64,000 nt of DNA from Paenibacillus taichungensis (GCF_013359905.1 NZ_JABMCC010000107.1:62001-126000), one strand, 5' to 3'. Numbered from the stretch's first letter, positions 50,025 to 61,024 are shown. Translations and numbers: made by a program. Notes: generated by a model from the sequence alone, not told the origin.

Positions 50025-51095
50025 ATGAAGTATTTAAGAATGTCTATGTTATCAATTACACTACTAATGATCCTTGCAGGATGCTCATCCAATAAGTCTG
50101 AACAAGTGGAGCTCAAAGAGATAAAGACGGAGCAACAGCAGCCCATCCAGGTGGAGATATCTGTGAATGCAGAATTCGATAGAGATGATCGTCTCGCGAT
50201 TAGTGGTAATACGAATCTACCGGCAGATATGGAACTGATGTTATCCGTGAAAAGTGAAGGGGGATACAGCGCTCAGTCGAAGGCCTATGTCAATAACAGT
50301 ATGTTTCAAAGTGGGCTGTTTACTTCAGGTGGGAAGGGGCTTCCGGATGGTAAGTATATTGTCTCAATCTCTACACCTACAGCCAATGTACAACCTCAAA
50401 ATGTGAAAGAGATTATAGGTGAACATGGCATCAATCTTTCCGGAGAGTATGTGAAGGATGACGAGATATGGGGAAGAATGGTTGACTACTCTTATGAGTT
50501 TAGTAAAGGAGAATCTTCGGCTCAACTCATGCCTGAAGATGATCAGGTTTGGTCCACCATTAATGGATATCTAGCAACTGGCCAATACCTTGAGGTAGCA
50601 AAGTTGGTGGAAAAACTATCGAATCCAAGCAAGGATATTCAGATGATGTACAAGTATGCCATGTACCATGTATATGGACAGGACGGAGAAGATGAGAAAT
50701 CACTTGAATCACTTTATGCTATCCCTAGAGGTTATACCGGTCACAACGCTGACTTGGTTTCATATTACAAATATACCCACGAATCATATGAAGAAGGACG
50801 CAGTGATCCAATGATAAGCTTCGATGATTACATAAAACTGTACAAAAACGGAGAGATGGTAAAGGACTCATACGCATCTTACCGCTCTGAAAAAAAGCAA
50901 TCATCAACTCGAGAAAGCGGCACCTATAGTGGAAACACACAAAGTACAGATACTTACATGGAGAAAACGCCAGTTTATGATGATAGCGGAGACTACAATA
51001 AGTATGGCGAGTACAAGCCGGTTGAAACAATGACACCCGATGAACTACAGGAAGAGTTAGAAGGAATTCTAAGTGATGCGATATCTGGGTATTAG
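50025..51095 (+). CDS. Lipoprotein
   Basis: A 356-residue exported lipoprotein with lipobox MILAGCSSN (Cys about 20). An Ig-like beta domain covers about 40-125 (QVEISVNAEFDRDDRLAISGNTNL ... LPDGKYIVSIST), followed by a helical TPR-like stretch (WSTINGYLATGQYLEVAKLVEKL) and a Ser/Thr-rich C-terminal tail. AAAGGAG precedes the ATG. Probably envelope-associated; function unknown. Confidence 0.7.
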   Translation: MKYLRMSMLSITLLMILAGCSSNKSEQVELKEIKTEQQQPIQVEISVNAEFDRDDRLAISGNTNLPADMELMLSVKSEGGYSAQSKAYVNNSMFQSGLFTSGGKGLPDGKYIVSISTPTANVQPQNVKEIIGEHGINLSGEYVKDDEIWGRMVDYSYEFSKGESSAQLMPEDDQVWSTINGYLATGQYLEVAKLVEKLSNPSKDIQMMYKYAMYHVYGQDGEDEKSLESLYAIPRGYTGHNADLVSYYKYTHESYEEGRSDPMISFDDYIKLYKNGEMVKDSYASYRSEKKQSSTRESGTYSGNTQSTDTYMEKTPVYDDSGDYNKYGEYKPVETMTPDELQEELEGILSDAISGY

Positions 51096-51233
51096 ACTGC
51101 ATATAGCAAATTTTAGAATGATAGGGAGTAATGAATAAGCTAACCAATTAATTAGCAAGGCTGTCTTAATAAGATTAGTTCATTTGTAATTGATACTCAT
51201 CATTTTTACATTAGCTGAAGAACTCTAAAAACT

Positions 51234-51260
51234 AAAATCGCTTTTTTGGCGATTTTTTTG
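51234..51260 (+). terminator. Intrinsic terminator
   Basis: AAATCGC / GCGATTT stem with T7. Confidence 0.7.
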
Positions 51261-51433
51261 TTGGTGGAAGAAGGTCGATAAATAGCATTTCTTCTTCTGT
51301 AATAGAACGTGGATAGCATAAATATTGAGGGGCAAGAAAAGAGATCGAAGGGACCACCTTGCCAACTGTTGCTAATCGAATATGAAACTTAAACTGATTG
51401 ATGCAAATTTTAGATAGATTAGAGTGGGGAAAT

Positions 51434-51559
51434 ATGAGATATAACGGTTTAAATTATAAAATACAGATTATTTATCTATTAACTGTATTTTATTCGTCAC
51501 AATACTACATTAAACTACAAAATACACCTATTTACGAAGTGATCGTTATTCCTTCATAA
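51434..51559 (+). CDS. Possible 41-residue ORF
   Basis: ATG with GGGGAA 4 bases upstream opens a 41-codon frame with a hydrophobic middle (IQIIYLLTVFYSS). The rest of 51100-51700 shows no gene. Weak support: short, AT-rich and without a known homologue. Confidence 0.25.
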   Translation: MRYNGLNYKIQIIYLLTVFYSSQYYIKLQNTPIYEVIVIPS

Positions 51560-51703
51560 TCAGATAGTTCTAAGAAGAATGGAGATGAGGCTTATAGGAT
51601 GGCGTTACGTATTTTATTTGAATTTCTTGAGTAAGAAGTTCGATTACTACTTAAATAGGTTATGGGTGTTTCACTGACGGAAATAAGGAGATGAAAAACA
51701 GCA

Positions 51704-53098
51704 ATGAACTGGAGAAGAGTCATTAAAATAATGCTGATTATATTGGTTGGGGGAAGCGTTGCATTTGAATCTTCCGCTAAAATTTATGCCGATCAGCAGC
51801 TATCCAAAGAGCCGTTGATTTATACAGGTGGGTCATTTACGGGGGTTATAAATTCAGATGGATCAGTTTGGAGCTGGGGGGATAACAGATATGGACAATT
51901 AGGAAGAGGGGAGATAACAAAGAGAGATCCAGTCCCAAAGTTAGCAAACAATATGAAAGTGAACATTTTGCAAGTAAGTACAGCTGTTGATTCAACATAC
52001 GCATTAAGTTCTGAGGGAGAGATATTAGCATGGGGGTATAATCATGATTTTGATTTAGGGAACGGTGATGTAAAACATGGAATGATCCCTTCACCTGTAC
52101 TCAAAAATAGTAATCAGAAACTCACAGACATTATTTCCGTAGACGGTGGGGAACACCATGGAGCGGCAGTTCGAAAAGATGGAACGGTTTGGAGCTGGGG
52201 AGTAAATAAACGTGGACAATTAGGAATTGGTTCGAAGTCGAGTTATAGAGAATATGCGACTCAAGTAAAAGGACCTGGTGGTGTTGGTTATTTGAATAAT
52301 ATTGCTTCAGTATCAGCTGGGTATAGGCATACTGTCGCTATTGATGCAGACGGTACACTTTGGGCGTGGGGGGATAATTCCACCGGAGCATTAGGTAAAC
52401 CGGATATTTTATCGAGTAATATTCCTGTACATTTGGGCGATGCATTTAATCAAGTCAAGGCGATAAGTGCAGGTCTTGGTTTCACCATAGCTTTAAAGTC
52501 TGATGGTACTGTTTGGAGTTGGGGATATAACGGTGATGGCGAGCTTGGTGATGGAACGTTACAGGATAGCTATACTCCTGTTCAAGTTAAAGGACCAACT
52601 GGGGAAGGTTTTCTCGATCAAATTGTGGCGATTAGAAGCGGGGAGGATCATACTCTTGCTTTACGTGTAGACGGAACAGTATGGAGTTGGGGAGCAAATT
52701 ATAATGGGCAGCTTGGCGTCCCTTCCGCTTCCTCTAAAGGCAGTAATATCCCAGTACAGATTGAATTAAAGGATGAATTCGGTCGATTCATCGAAATTCA
52801 GAGTCTAGATGCTTTCAGCGATCATAGCATCGCCTTATCTAAAGATAAGCAGCTATTCACTTGGGGAGGAAATTCGAGTGGTAACTTAGGTGTTGGAGAT
52901 ACAAAATCTCGGTTAGCTCCAGTCAAAGTTGATTGGCGAGACAGTACACCTGTATACAACACTTCTTATATATATGATGCAAACGGGAGGGTGCTGCGCA
53001 AAACAATATCTCAAAAAGAAGGGACCACTTTATATACATATCAGTATATATATGATTTCAACGGCAATCTAAAGAACATCCAAATTGTTATGCCTTAA
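51704..53098 (+). CDS. Secreted RCC1-repeat beta-propeller protein with YD-type tail
   Basis: A 464-residue exported protein with signal peptide (KIMLIILVGGSVAFESSAKIYA) and seven RCC1-type repeats, each with a W-x-W-G-x-N ... G-x-L-G pattern (VWSWGDNRYGQLGRG, ILAWGYNHDFDLGNG, VWSWGVNKRGQLGIG and so on), enough for one seven-bladed propeller. The last 45 residues switch to a YD-repeat sequence (YIYDANGRVLRKTISQKEGTTLYTYQYIYD), the unit that builds RHS shells. It lies 67 bases upstream of the RHS toxin, so could be a companion or a fragment of an RHS-type fusion. Confidence 0.8.
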   Translation: MNWRRVIKIMLIILVGGSVAFESSAKIYADQQLSKEPLIYTGGSFTGVINSDGSVWSWGDNRYGQLGRGEITKRDPVPKLANNMKVNILQVSTAVDSTYALSSEGEILAWGYNHDFDLGNGDVKHGMIPSPVLKNSNQKLTDIISVDGGEHHGAAVRKDGTVWSWGVNKRGQLGIGSKSSYREYATQVKGPGGVGYLNNIASVSAGYRHTVAIDADGTLWAWGDNSTGALGKPDILSSNIPVHLGDAFNQVKAISAGLGFTIALKSDGTVWSWGYNGDGELGDGTLQDSYTPVQVKGPTGEGFLDQIVAIRSGEDHTLALRVDGTVWSWGANYNGQLGVPSASSKGSNIPVQIELKDEFGRFIEIQSLDAFSDHSIALSKDKQLFTWGGNSSGNLGVGDTKSRLAPVKVDWRDSTPVYNTSYIYDANGRVLRKTISQKEGTTLYTYQYIYDFNGNLKNIQIVMP

Positions 53099-53165
53099 TA
53101 AGATAATGCATTCGTACATGATTACTATCATCAGGTAGTTTATATTGAAACGGAGAGAAGTTCAC

Positions 53166-56100
53166 TTGAAGAACAACACATGTAGAAAATACTTAACCAT
53201 CGTTCTCATTATTGCGGTCATCACAGGGCTTTTTGGGAACATTGTGCCTGCGGTTGCATATGCAGAAGAGCAAGGAGAACAAACCGAACAAAACGTTTCC
53301 ACAGGGCAAGGTCCTTCTCCACTGGATTCCCTTCCTCTGATTGCAGAGCAGTTTGACAGGACCGAAGACTTTATTCAGGGCTACCTTGATCAGGGATACA
53401 TGCTAAATGAAGTGATTACCGCTCTGTATAAAGCCAGAGAGGAACAGATCGGATTCGACGAAGCCTTACAAGCCATTCGCCCACAGGAAATAAACGAATC
53501 CGCTACAGTCACCAGTGATGTCTATACCGATCCCGCTTTAATCGCCGAAACGCCGATCACCGGCGTGGAAGCCGACCAATCCGGAATTATGCAGCGGTAT
53601 GAAACGTTTGTGGTAGAGGAGGAACTGGCCTCCCCACCGGAAACAGAGCTACAGAAAGATGAAGAGTCGGAAGAAGAGGAAGACAAGAAAACTGAGGATG
53701 AGCAAAACGATCAGACCGATCCAAGTGACAAATCAGAAGACTCATCGCCTGAGGGAGAAACGGAGTCCACAGAAACATTACCACCAGTAGAAACGACGAA
53801 CAATGATGAGAATGCAGCTCAAACTAATCAGGATGTAGGTCAAGAAACGCCTTCAAGCGAAAATACTATTATCCTTGGAGAGATGCCTGCTGCTGAGCCC
53901 AAAGCAACGTCATCGACACAGGGAAACGAAGTTAGTCCAGCTTCAACGTCTAAGGAATCGAAGACTATTTCAGAAAAAATAACCAGAACAAAGCCTGAAA
54001 AAGGACTAGCTAAAGAGAATAAGGATGTTTCTGTTACAAATGAAAAACAATCCGGGGTATCGTCTACACGGAAGCAGAAAACGAAATCTGATGTGAAACC
54101 GCTGGCAGGACAAACATCTACCAGTATTCCAGACCCAGGAAAACATATTGCGGAAAAAGCACCTGTCTATAGTAAAAGATCATTTAACGAGGCCCCTTAT
54201 ACAGTGGGAGAAAACGGAGAAACCATCTCGACATTAAGTGGCGGTCTTATATTGGAGCATGTCGATGCGTCCTTACCTGGCCGTGCAGGTATGTCGTTTG
54301 CACTGGAAAGGCAGTATAACTCTACCTTAGCCCAATTTTATGATCCGGTTGTAGGAACGAATACATATGACTATCCGGTTTATAATTATTTTCTCACGTA
54401 CCAGACAGTCAAGAAAAAAATTATTACAAAATATCATGTCAAATATAAATTAAACAAGTGGGTTCAGGAAGACTATAATGGCGATGGATTAAAAGATAAT
54501 GACACAATCGTAGTGGAGACTCCGACTGTACTACAAGGTACATATAGTACTGGGACAGAGGCTCGGAATGCGGCGAATACACAAATTGTATTTTGGAATC
54601 CAGCTGAAAGTCGCATAGAGCAGCAAACCCGTAGCGGCAGCATGAGCAGCCTTCCTACAAGTTTAAACTATAGTCAGGGTGGATACAGCGGGACTTTGAA
54701 CAAGTCAGGTAGTGCCCAGGTCATTTCTGGACAATATCAGCCTGCCCGTACGATAAACGCTCCAACGCAGACGTGTACCAATTCCATTCCTGGAAAATAT
54801 GATGCCAAAGGTAACTGGACGCAGACCGGTACGGGTAGCCCATGTCCAGAGACGAAAACAGCGACCGTGGAAGGAAAGACGATCACACTCACTCGTTCCT
54901 CGGTTACACCTACCAAAACCTGTCCTTCTCCAAACAATTCGGTTACTGCTAATTCAATTTGTACTAAATCGTGGGAAGCTCGCTATGACGGGTCAGTATC
55001 GGTTCCAGCTTCAGACACCCGCATCTATTCCCAAACCTATTCCGGTAATGTTGTTAAGGCTGGTCAATATTCTTCAGAAAAATATGATCCTTGGATTGCA
55101 GGCAAGGCACCATACCAGTATCGCTATGTCTATACAGTACGAGAGCAGCCATGGGTAGAGCAGGAAATAACAGAAGGCCCGGCTGAAACAATCACTTTAT
55201 ATACCGATGGTACACCAGACTGGTCTGCAGTGAATGATCTGAAAAACAATGTGAATAGTAGCCCTGGATTAGATATCTCTTCTTCTATGATGGATAGTGG
55301 TTACAATTATTATCTGGCATCAAATCCGTCTGCGGAGATAAGAGCGTACCAAGTAGGTAGTAACACCGATGTCACATACTATAACAAAACTGTACCTGCC
55401 GCTGCGGATAAACGAGCACCACTTGGCAAAGGATGGTCTTGGAAACTGCCTTATATTGAAACCGAAAATAGCAAATCGTATGTTGTCATGACAGATGGCG
55501 GCCGCTACGAAATTGCAGGCAATACGCTTAAAGGCTATGACTGGGAAGGCATCACCGTTCGCCCAGACACTTCAGTCAAGGTAGGAAGCGATGTATCTGC
55601 GCAAGTAATTGTTTCGGCAGATGGACTGAGTAAGCAGTACTTTAGTTCAGATGGACGGTTACTTAAGTTGTCGGACTCTCGAAATAATGACATTCAATTC
55701 TTCTACGAATTCAATACAATATATCAAGGCAAGCTACTAACTAGTGTGAAAGATGCATTGGGCAATACAATCCAAATTGCTTACATGCCATCTGCAGTGA
55801 CAATCACCCAAGGTGATCGCACGGTTACTTACAACAAACAAATAAAAAATGGCGTGGAATTGCTCGATTCTGTTATTGATCCACTTGGACGCAAGACGAC
55901 ATATGCATACAAACTGGCCGATGCCAAATTCAATCTACTCGGTTTTAGTCCGGAACGGGCCGTAGCTAACCCTTATGCATTATTAACCGGGGTGCAACAT
56001 ACAACTGGAGCCAAAACAGTATATGAATACGAAAATAGCCCGGTGCGTCGTTATATTGGAGCGGACTCTTTAAATGAAGCGTACCGTGTATTGACTCGCA

Positions 56101-59100
56101 AAGACCAAATCGTGTATGAGAATGGAAAAGTTGAAGACTACAATCGACAAACTCTAAGTTATACGTCTGATATAGGAGCAAGTTATGGGCAAAATGCTAC
56201 ATTTAGCTCGATTATCAGTAGCGGATTGACTGAAAGTCAGTCAACATATCGTAAAGTGTTTGTGAATAATGACACACCAATCACGTTTTATAGAGATCGA
56301 ACTGTTGTAAGCGCCGAAGGGCGTGTAGAGACATCGACGTATACGTATGGCAAAACCGTAAAAAACAGAGCCTACCCGGTCGCTTTACCTACAGTAACTA
56401 TGATTAAGGATAATAAGAGCAATGATTCCTTGACCACTACCGTACAATATGACGACTACGGCAACGTGACGTCTATGACGGATGCGACTGGTAGAACAGT
56501 AACCAGTACATATGACGGTACACGTCAATGGCTGACTGGTGTTACTGAAATGGTGGATCGGAGCAATAAAAAAGTCACAACGCTCACTCGTAATGAGCAA
56601 GGCGATATTACTAGCATTGTCAGTAGGCAGGGGAGCAATAGTGGCGAGCCGTTGCACCAATCGAACTATACCTATGATACCTATGGAAACGTTCTGACCC
56701 AACGCATTTCAAATGATACACAGGATCAAGTGACTACCGTGGAATATGATAGTAGATACCAGCAAGCATATCCAACCAAAACAAGTATTGCTGTGACAGA
56801 CATCGACGGGAAGCTAAGCAACGTGTCTACGGGAGCTCAGTACAGCCCAGCAACCGGAGAATTACTCAGTTCAACGGATGCGGAAGGCCGAACGACTCGG
56901 TACCAGCAGGATGCCCTTGGTCGAACCATTGAAGTGGTTCAAACGGATGGAAGTGTATTGCGCGCCATTTACGATGATATCGGAAATAAAATTACTGTTA
57001 CCGATGAAAATGGGCATCAGCGCGTGACCCAATGGAATGCACTTGGGCAGCAAATCGAATCAGGATATAATTCCGGAGGCAACTACGTCGTATCTAGCCG
57101 TACAGGCTATGACCCTTATGGACGTACCATTTGGTCTGAAGATGCGTTAGGAAATCGGACTCGTGTGCAGTATGATAGTTGGAACCGAATTATTTCCACA
57201 ACCGGAGCCGATGGTGTTGCTATCAACGCGCAATATAATGATACAGAACGAAGCGTAACCACTACCGATGCGGAAGGATACTCTCGTACACAAACCTCAG
57301 ATATGTGGGGGAACCTCTTGCAGGTGCAGGAGAAAACACAACAAGAGAATTCATTACGTACTTTAGAGAAAAACACCTATGATATCATTAGCGGTAACTT
57401 GATGGAGCAAACGGATGGTAACGGGAATACGAAGCGCTATACGTATGATGTACTCTCTAGGCTTACCAAAGTGACCAGCCCCAATGAGGAGCAAACGACA
57501 TACACTTATGATCGTTTAGGTAATCTGGTTCAAACAACGGATGCGGCAGGCCAGGTCAAAAAACATCGCTATGATGAAATGGGACGCCGGATTCAATCAA
57601 CGGACAAGTTAGGACAGTCTACCCAGAGCCGCTATAATCCAGACAGCAGTCTTAGCCAATTTGTAGATCGTAATGGTAACATCTTTACGTACGCCTATGA
57701 TGCTCGTGGCAATCTGATGAGCAAGAGTAGCTCGGAAGAAACAATTCGTTATACCGTTGATGCAGTAGGCAAACGTACAAGCATGCTGGATCAGACGGGA
57801 ACAACAACATACCAGTACGATCCAGCAACGGAGCAACTGACCCAAATAAGCTATCCTGATGGTTTGTCAACGGCCTTTACGTATGATTTGAACGGAAATC
57901 GGACGTCCATGACGAATCCGTTTGGGATAACAGTCTTCTATGGTTATGATGCCATGAACCGCCTAACATCTGTAGGCACAACTCCAGACCGTTTAGATGC
58001 GCAGTACAGCTACTACTTGAATGGATTAAGCAAAGAAGTGACATTACAGAATGGTGTGCGCAATGCAAAACAATATAATGGTCTTGATTTGATCGAGATG
58101 TCACAGAAAAAAGATGAAGTGACACTGCAAAACTATGGCTATGGCTATAGCTATGATAATAATAAAAACATTGTGGCACTCAATCAGGCTGGTTCTAAGG
58201 ATACGTTTACGTACGACAATTTGGATCGGATTTTGACCTCAAGCGTGAATAACGAAGGATATCAGTACGACAAACAAGGTAACCGCTTGACTCTCGCTTC
58301 CGAAGCTGAATCTAACATCTCAGATGCTTCATATACGTATGATTTAAGGAATCGCTTGACGAACGTACGAAAAGGCGACAATCAAGTCGGTTACACGTAT
58401 AACGGAGATAATCTACTGGTCGAACGATTGGAAAAAGGCTTAGCTGCACGTTATTACTACGATGATAGTGCACAAATTATTGCTGAAGCTGAGGTACACA
58501 ACGGTACACCAGTGCTAAAAGCCAGCTACATCCGGGGAGCGAAACTTGATGCAATCCAGTATGCAGATGGTAGTAAAGCTTATGTGCAAGTGAACGGACA
58601 TGGGGATGTTATTGAACTTCGTGATTCAAACGGAGAGGTTCTCAATCAATATGTGTACGATATTTGGGGAAATATTTTATCCAAAGAAGAGAAAGTGCAC
58701 AATCCGTTCCGCTATTCGGGTGAGCTGTGGGACGACACGACTGAATTACAATATTTGAGAGCACGTTGGTATAACCCTGGAGAAGGTCGGTTCCTGAATG
58801 AGGATACGTATAATGGAGAACTCGATGATCCGCTGACTCAAAATTTGTATACGTATGTGCTCAACAATCCATTACGCTATGTAGACCCCACCGGGAATAA
58901 ACAATGCGAAGGAGCAACCACGTGTGAAGGCGATCCGGTAGAAACGAAGTTAAGAAATATGATTTACAACAAACTTCAATCCGGTTCGTACAATAATGTG
59001 GATCAATTTGCTTACGATATTGGTACGTTAATGATTCATATTGATCAAAAAAAGGCTGGATTAACATTTAATGCGGATACGAGAGATCTATATCGTAAAA

Positions 59101-59975
59101 TGGCTAAATTGGCGGTGTATGGAGCCGAAAAAGAGGCTCGAACATACGGGCAAGTCGATATGGCCAATCTTGCAGCACTATTTTTTGTGGGATCGTTCAA
59201 AGGATCAGCCTCCAATGTACTTAGCGGGAAATTCAATTCTTGTAATTGTTTTATAGCGGGAACCAAGGTATTAACATCTGAAGGAGAGAAGAATATCGAA
59301 GACATTGAAGTCGGAGATAAAGTTCTCGCTAAGCCTGAATACGATTCAAATGGAGAATTAGCTTATAAGGAAGTCACTGCTTTATATCGTAACCAACGTG
59401 ATGATATTATTAAGTTACATGTTGGAGAGCAGCTCATTGAAACAACGAATAATCATCCGTTTTGGGTTGAAGGCAAAGGCTGGGTCTTCGCAGATGAACT
59501 TCAGGTTGGCGATAAACTCAAAAAGGCTGATGGAAGTAATCTTACGATTGACTACGTGGAGACTGTTAAGCTCGATAAGCCAGTAACGGTTTATAATTTT
59601 ACGGTTGCGGACTTCCATACGTATTATGTAACTGATTTAGGGATTTGGGTGCATAATACTAATTGTTTCAGTGGTTCAGGGGCTGACTTGGCAAAGTTAG
59701 CCAATAATTCTAAGAGTAATGATGGGCTTTCAGGCACTGCTTCTTTAGGTACAGTTAATGATGGTGCGAAAAGCTTTGTAGGCTCTAATTATACTACGTT
59801 GAACAAAAACGGATATACATGGTATTATAGCCAGAATGGTACAAAACGAGTGAGAGTTATGAATAAACAAGGAAAAGATGGTATACTTGAAGCCAATTTT
59901 GAGACTTTTAATGAAGGTTTTAAATGGAATAAAGTAGGGAATAGACTAACAAATTATCATGTTCAAATAAAATAA
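53166..59975 (+). CDS. RHS/YD-repeat polymorphic toxin with Hint domain
   Basis: A 2269-residue exported toxin. TTG 53166 has GGAGAG 7 bases upstream and begins the signal peptide (YLTIVLIIAVITGLFGNIVPAVAYA). Then come an acidic Ser/Thr-rich region (about 150-320), an N-terminal beta module, and a long series of YD repeats (about 820-1860) that form a hollow shell. The RHS core motif YLRARWYNPGEGRFLNED follows. A Hint/pretoxin autoprotease starts at NCFIAGTKVLT (Cys 2028) with TTNNHPFWV and ends at WVHN (2164). The last 105 residues (TNCFSGSGADL ... NYHVQIK) are the toxin tip, not a type I recognise. The immunity gene follows. Confidence 0.92.
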   Translation: MKNNTCRKYLTIVLIIAVITGLFGNIVPAVAYAEEQGEQTEQNVSTGQGPSPLDSLPLIAEQFDRTEDFIQGYLDQGYMLNEVITALYKAREEQIGFDEALQAIRPQEINESATVTSDVYTDPALIAETPITGVEADQSGIMQRYETFVVEEELASPPETELQKDEESEEEEDKKTEDEQNDQTDPSDKSEDSSPEGETESTETLPPVETTNNDENAAQTNQDVGQETPSSENTIILGEMPAAEPKATSSTQGNEVSPASTSKESKTISEKITRTKPEKGLAKENKDVSVTNEKQSGVSSTRKQKTKSDVKPLAGQTSTSIPDPGKHIAEKAPVYSKRSFNEAPYTVGENGETISTLSGGLILEHVDASLPGRAGMSFALERQYNSTLAQFYDPVVGTNTYDYPVYNYFLTYQTVKKKIITKYHVKYKLNKWVQEDYNGDGLKDNDTIVVETPTVLQGTYSTGTEARNAANTQIVFWNPAESRIEQQTRSGSMSSLPTSLNYSQGGYSGTLNKSGSAQVISGQYQPARTINAPTQTCTNSIPGKYDAKGNWTQTGTGSPCPETKTATVEGKTITLTRSSVTPTKTCPSPNNSVTANSICTKSWEARYDGSVSVPASDTRIYSQTYSGNVVKAGQYSSEKYDPWIAGKAPYQYRYVYTVREQPWVEQEITEGPAETITLYTDGTPDWSAVNDLKNNVNSSPGLDISSSMMDSGYNYYLASNPSAEIRAYQVGSNTDVTYYNKTVPAAADKRAPLGKGWSWKLPYIETENSKSYVVMTDGGRYEIAGNTLKGYDWEGITVRPDTSVKVGSDVSAQVIVSADGLSKQYFSSDGRLLKLSDSRNNDIQFFYEFNTIYQGKLLTSVKDALGNTIQIAYMPSAVTITQGDRTVTYNKQIKNGVELLDSVIDPLGRKTTYAYKLADAKFNLLGFSPERAVANPYALLTGVQHTTGAKTVYEYENSPVRRYIGADSLNEAYRVLTRKDQIVYENGKVEDYNRQTLSYTSDIGASYGQNATFSSIISSGLTESQSTYRKVFVNNDTPITFYRDRTVVSAEGRVETSTYTYGKTVKNRAYPVALPTVTMIKDNKSNDSLTTTVQYDDYGNVTSMTDATGRTVTSTYDGTRQWLTGVTEMVDRSNKKVTTLTRNEQGDITSIVSRQGSNSGEPLHQSNYTYDTYGNVLTQRISNDTQDQVTTVEYDSRYQQAYPTKTSIAVTDIDGKLSNVSTGAQYSPATGELLSSTDAEGRTTRYQQDALGRTIEVVQTDGSVLRAIYDDIGNKITVTDENGHQRVTQWNALGQQIESGYNSGGNYVVSSRTGYDPYGRTIWSEDALGNRTRVQYDSWNRIISTTGADGVAINAQYNDTERSVTTTDAEGYSRTQTSDMWGNLLQVQEKTQQENSLRTLEKNTYDIISGNLMEQTDGNGNTKRYTYDVLSRLTKVTSPNEEQTTYTYDRLGNLVQTTDAAGQVKKHRYDEMGRRIQSTDKLGQSTQSRYNPDSSLSQFVDRNGNIFTYAYDARGNLMSKSSSEETIRYTVDAVGKRTSMLDQTGTTTYQYDPATEQLTQISYPDGLSTAFTYDLNGNRTSMTNPFGITVFYGYDAMNRLTSVGTTPDRLDAQYSYYLNGLSKEVTLQNGVRNAKQYNGLDLIEMSQKKDEVTLQNYGYGYSYDNNKNIVALNQAGSKDTFTYDNLDRILTSSVNNEGYQYDKQGNRLTLASEAESNISDASYTYDLRNRLTNVRKGDNQVGYTYNGDNLLVERLEKGLAARYYYDDSAQIIAEAEVHNGTPVLKASYIRGAKLDAIQYADGSKAYVQVNGHGDVIELRDSNGEVLNQYVYDIWGNILSKEEKVHNPFRYSGELWDDTTELQYLRARWYNPGEGRFLNEDTYNGELDDPLTQNLYTYVLNNPLRYVDPTGNKQCEGATTCEGDPVETKLRNMIYNKLQSGSYNNVDQFAYDIGTLMIHIDQKKAGLTFNADTRDLYRKMAKLAVYGAEKEARTYGQVDMANLAALFFVGSFKGSASNVLSGKFNSCNCFIAGTKVLTSEGEKNIEDIEVGDKVLAKPEYDSNGELAYKEVTALYRNQRDDIIKLHVGEQLIETTNNHPFWVEGKGWVFADELQVGDKLKKADGSNLTIDYVETVKLDKPVTVYNFTVADFHTYYVTDLGIWVHNTNCFSGSGADLAKLANNSKSNDGLSGTASLGTVNDGAKSFVGSNYTTLNKNGYTWYYSQNGTKRVRVMNKQGKDGILEANFETFNEGFKWNKVGNRLTNYHVQIK

Positions 59976-59998
59976 ATAAAATAAAAGAGGTGACTGAC

Positions 59999-60436
59999 GT
60001 GATAAAACCGGTTTTGAAAGATCTCATCATTACTGGAAATCCCAAAATTCATGGGAAGTTACAATTTACAGAAACTGAGGACATCGGAGACGACTTTTAT
60101 TTGTCAGGTACAGCTTGTATCGGAACTGAGAATTCTAAAGGTGAGGACAATTTTGATTTTACAATCATAACCCCCAAAGCGCTCGAAAGAGAACTTGGAG
60201 AAGGCTCAGATATCATATTGGGTGCAGGGTATTTTATTGTAAACAGGCTGGATTTTGAGTTGATTACCAAAGAAATTAATCAAATTCTTCTGAAACATCA
60301 AGGGGAGACATGGGAGGATATAGCTAAAAATCTCGCTCCTTATTTCAGCTGGGAATATGCTGATTCCGTACGTTTAAATGGTGAGGAAGAGCTACTTGAG
60401 ATGATCAAAAGACATTCAAATGAGAGCGAAGATTAG
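59999..60436 (+). CDS. Imm8-like immunity protein
   Basis: A 145-residue acidic protein 23 bases after the RHS stop. FDFTIITPKALERELGEG, a middle strand FELITKEINQILLKH and GETWEDIAKNLAPYFSWEYAD match the general Imm8 pattern (a strand-helix core closing in w-e-d-i ... yFsWEy). GTG 59999 is preferred because GAGGTGA lies 5 bases upstream; GTG 59990 is part of that site. It would neutralise the C-terminal toxin in the producer. The position is as decisive as the sequence. Confidence 0.78.
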   Translation: MIKPVLKDLIITGNPKIHGKLQFTETEDIGDDFYLSGTACIGTENSKGEDNFDFTIITPKALERELGEGSDIILGAGYFIVNRLDFELITKEINQILLKHQGETWEDIAKNLAPYFSWEYADSVRLNGEEELLEMIKRHSNESED

Positions 60437-60579
60437 ACTTCAAACGCTTGCCTGTTCGGATTGAAGTAGAGTTGACAGCTCATGACGGAATGTAAAGGAA
60501 GACGAATTAACTGCTAAGGTACTAATTTAAGATTCCTAAAGATATAACTTCTATATAACTTCTCTTATTAGTTGACTCT

Positions 60580-60619
60580 AACAACCTTGAGGGCTTTTGC
60601 CTTTCAAGGTTGTTTTTTT
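60580..60619 (+). terminator. Intrinsic terminator after toxin/immunity unit
   Basis: ACAACCTTGA / TCAAGGTTGT stem with inner GGGC/GCCT pairing and T7. Confidence 0.85.
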
Positions 60620-60988
60620 ACTGCCTACACTTGAAAAAAGACACTTATTATACTGTTATATAGAGAAAGTAATGTAATATTGATTGAGTAAAACTTAAAT
60701 ATCATGTATTATAAAGGCATTATTACTGCTATTACTTCATTTTTGTTCCTATTCGGGCGTGTACTTCAATTCTAAGAAGATGCCTTTTGTATGAACAATG
60801 GACATGAAATGCTTTACCTCATGGAACAATGAAGATCGACGTGTACCACTCTTCGAGTGAGATGACGTTTTTGCTTTTGAACAGTGTCTTTAAGATTTTT
60901 TTTGAAAAATCTAATGAACACTTTTAACAGTGAAAAAGATCTTAATTGTTACTACAAATTCAGAAAATACTAATATCATTGTTTATCT

Positions 60989-61024
60989 AAAGCGAAATTC
61001 CTTTACGGAGTTTCGCTTTTTTTG
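60989..61024 (+). terminator. Intrinsic terminator
   Basis: AAGCGAAA / TTTCGCTT stem with T8. Confidence 0.8.

Noticed and set aside
54799..55158. 119-codon frame inside the RHS gene
   Set aside because: Out-of-frame shadow of the large toxin gene, basic low-complexity composition.
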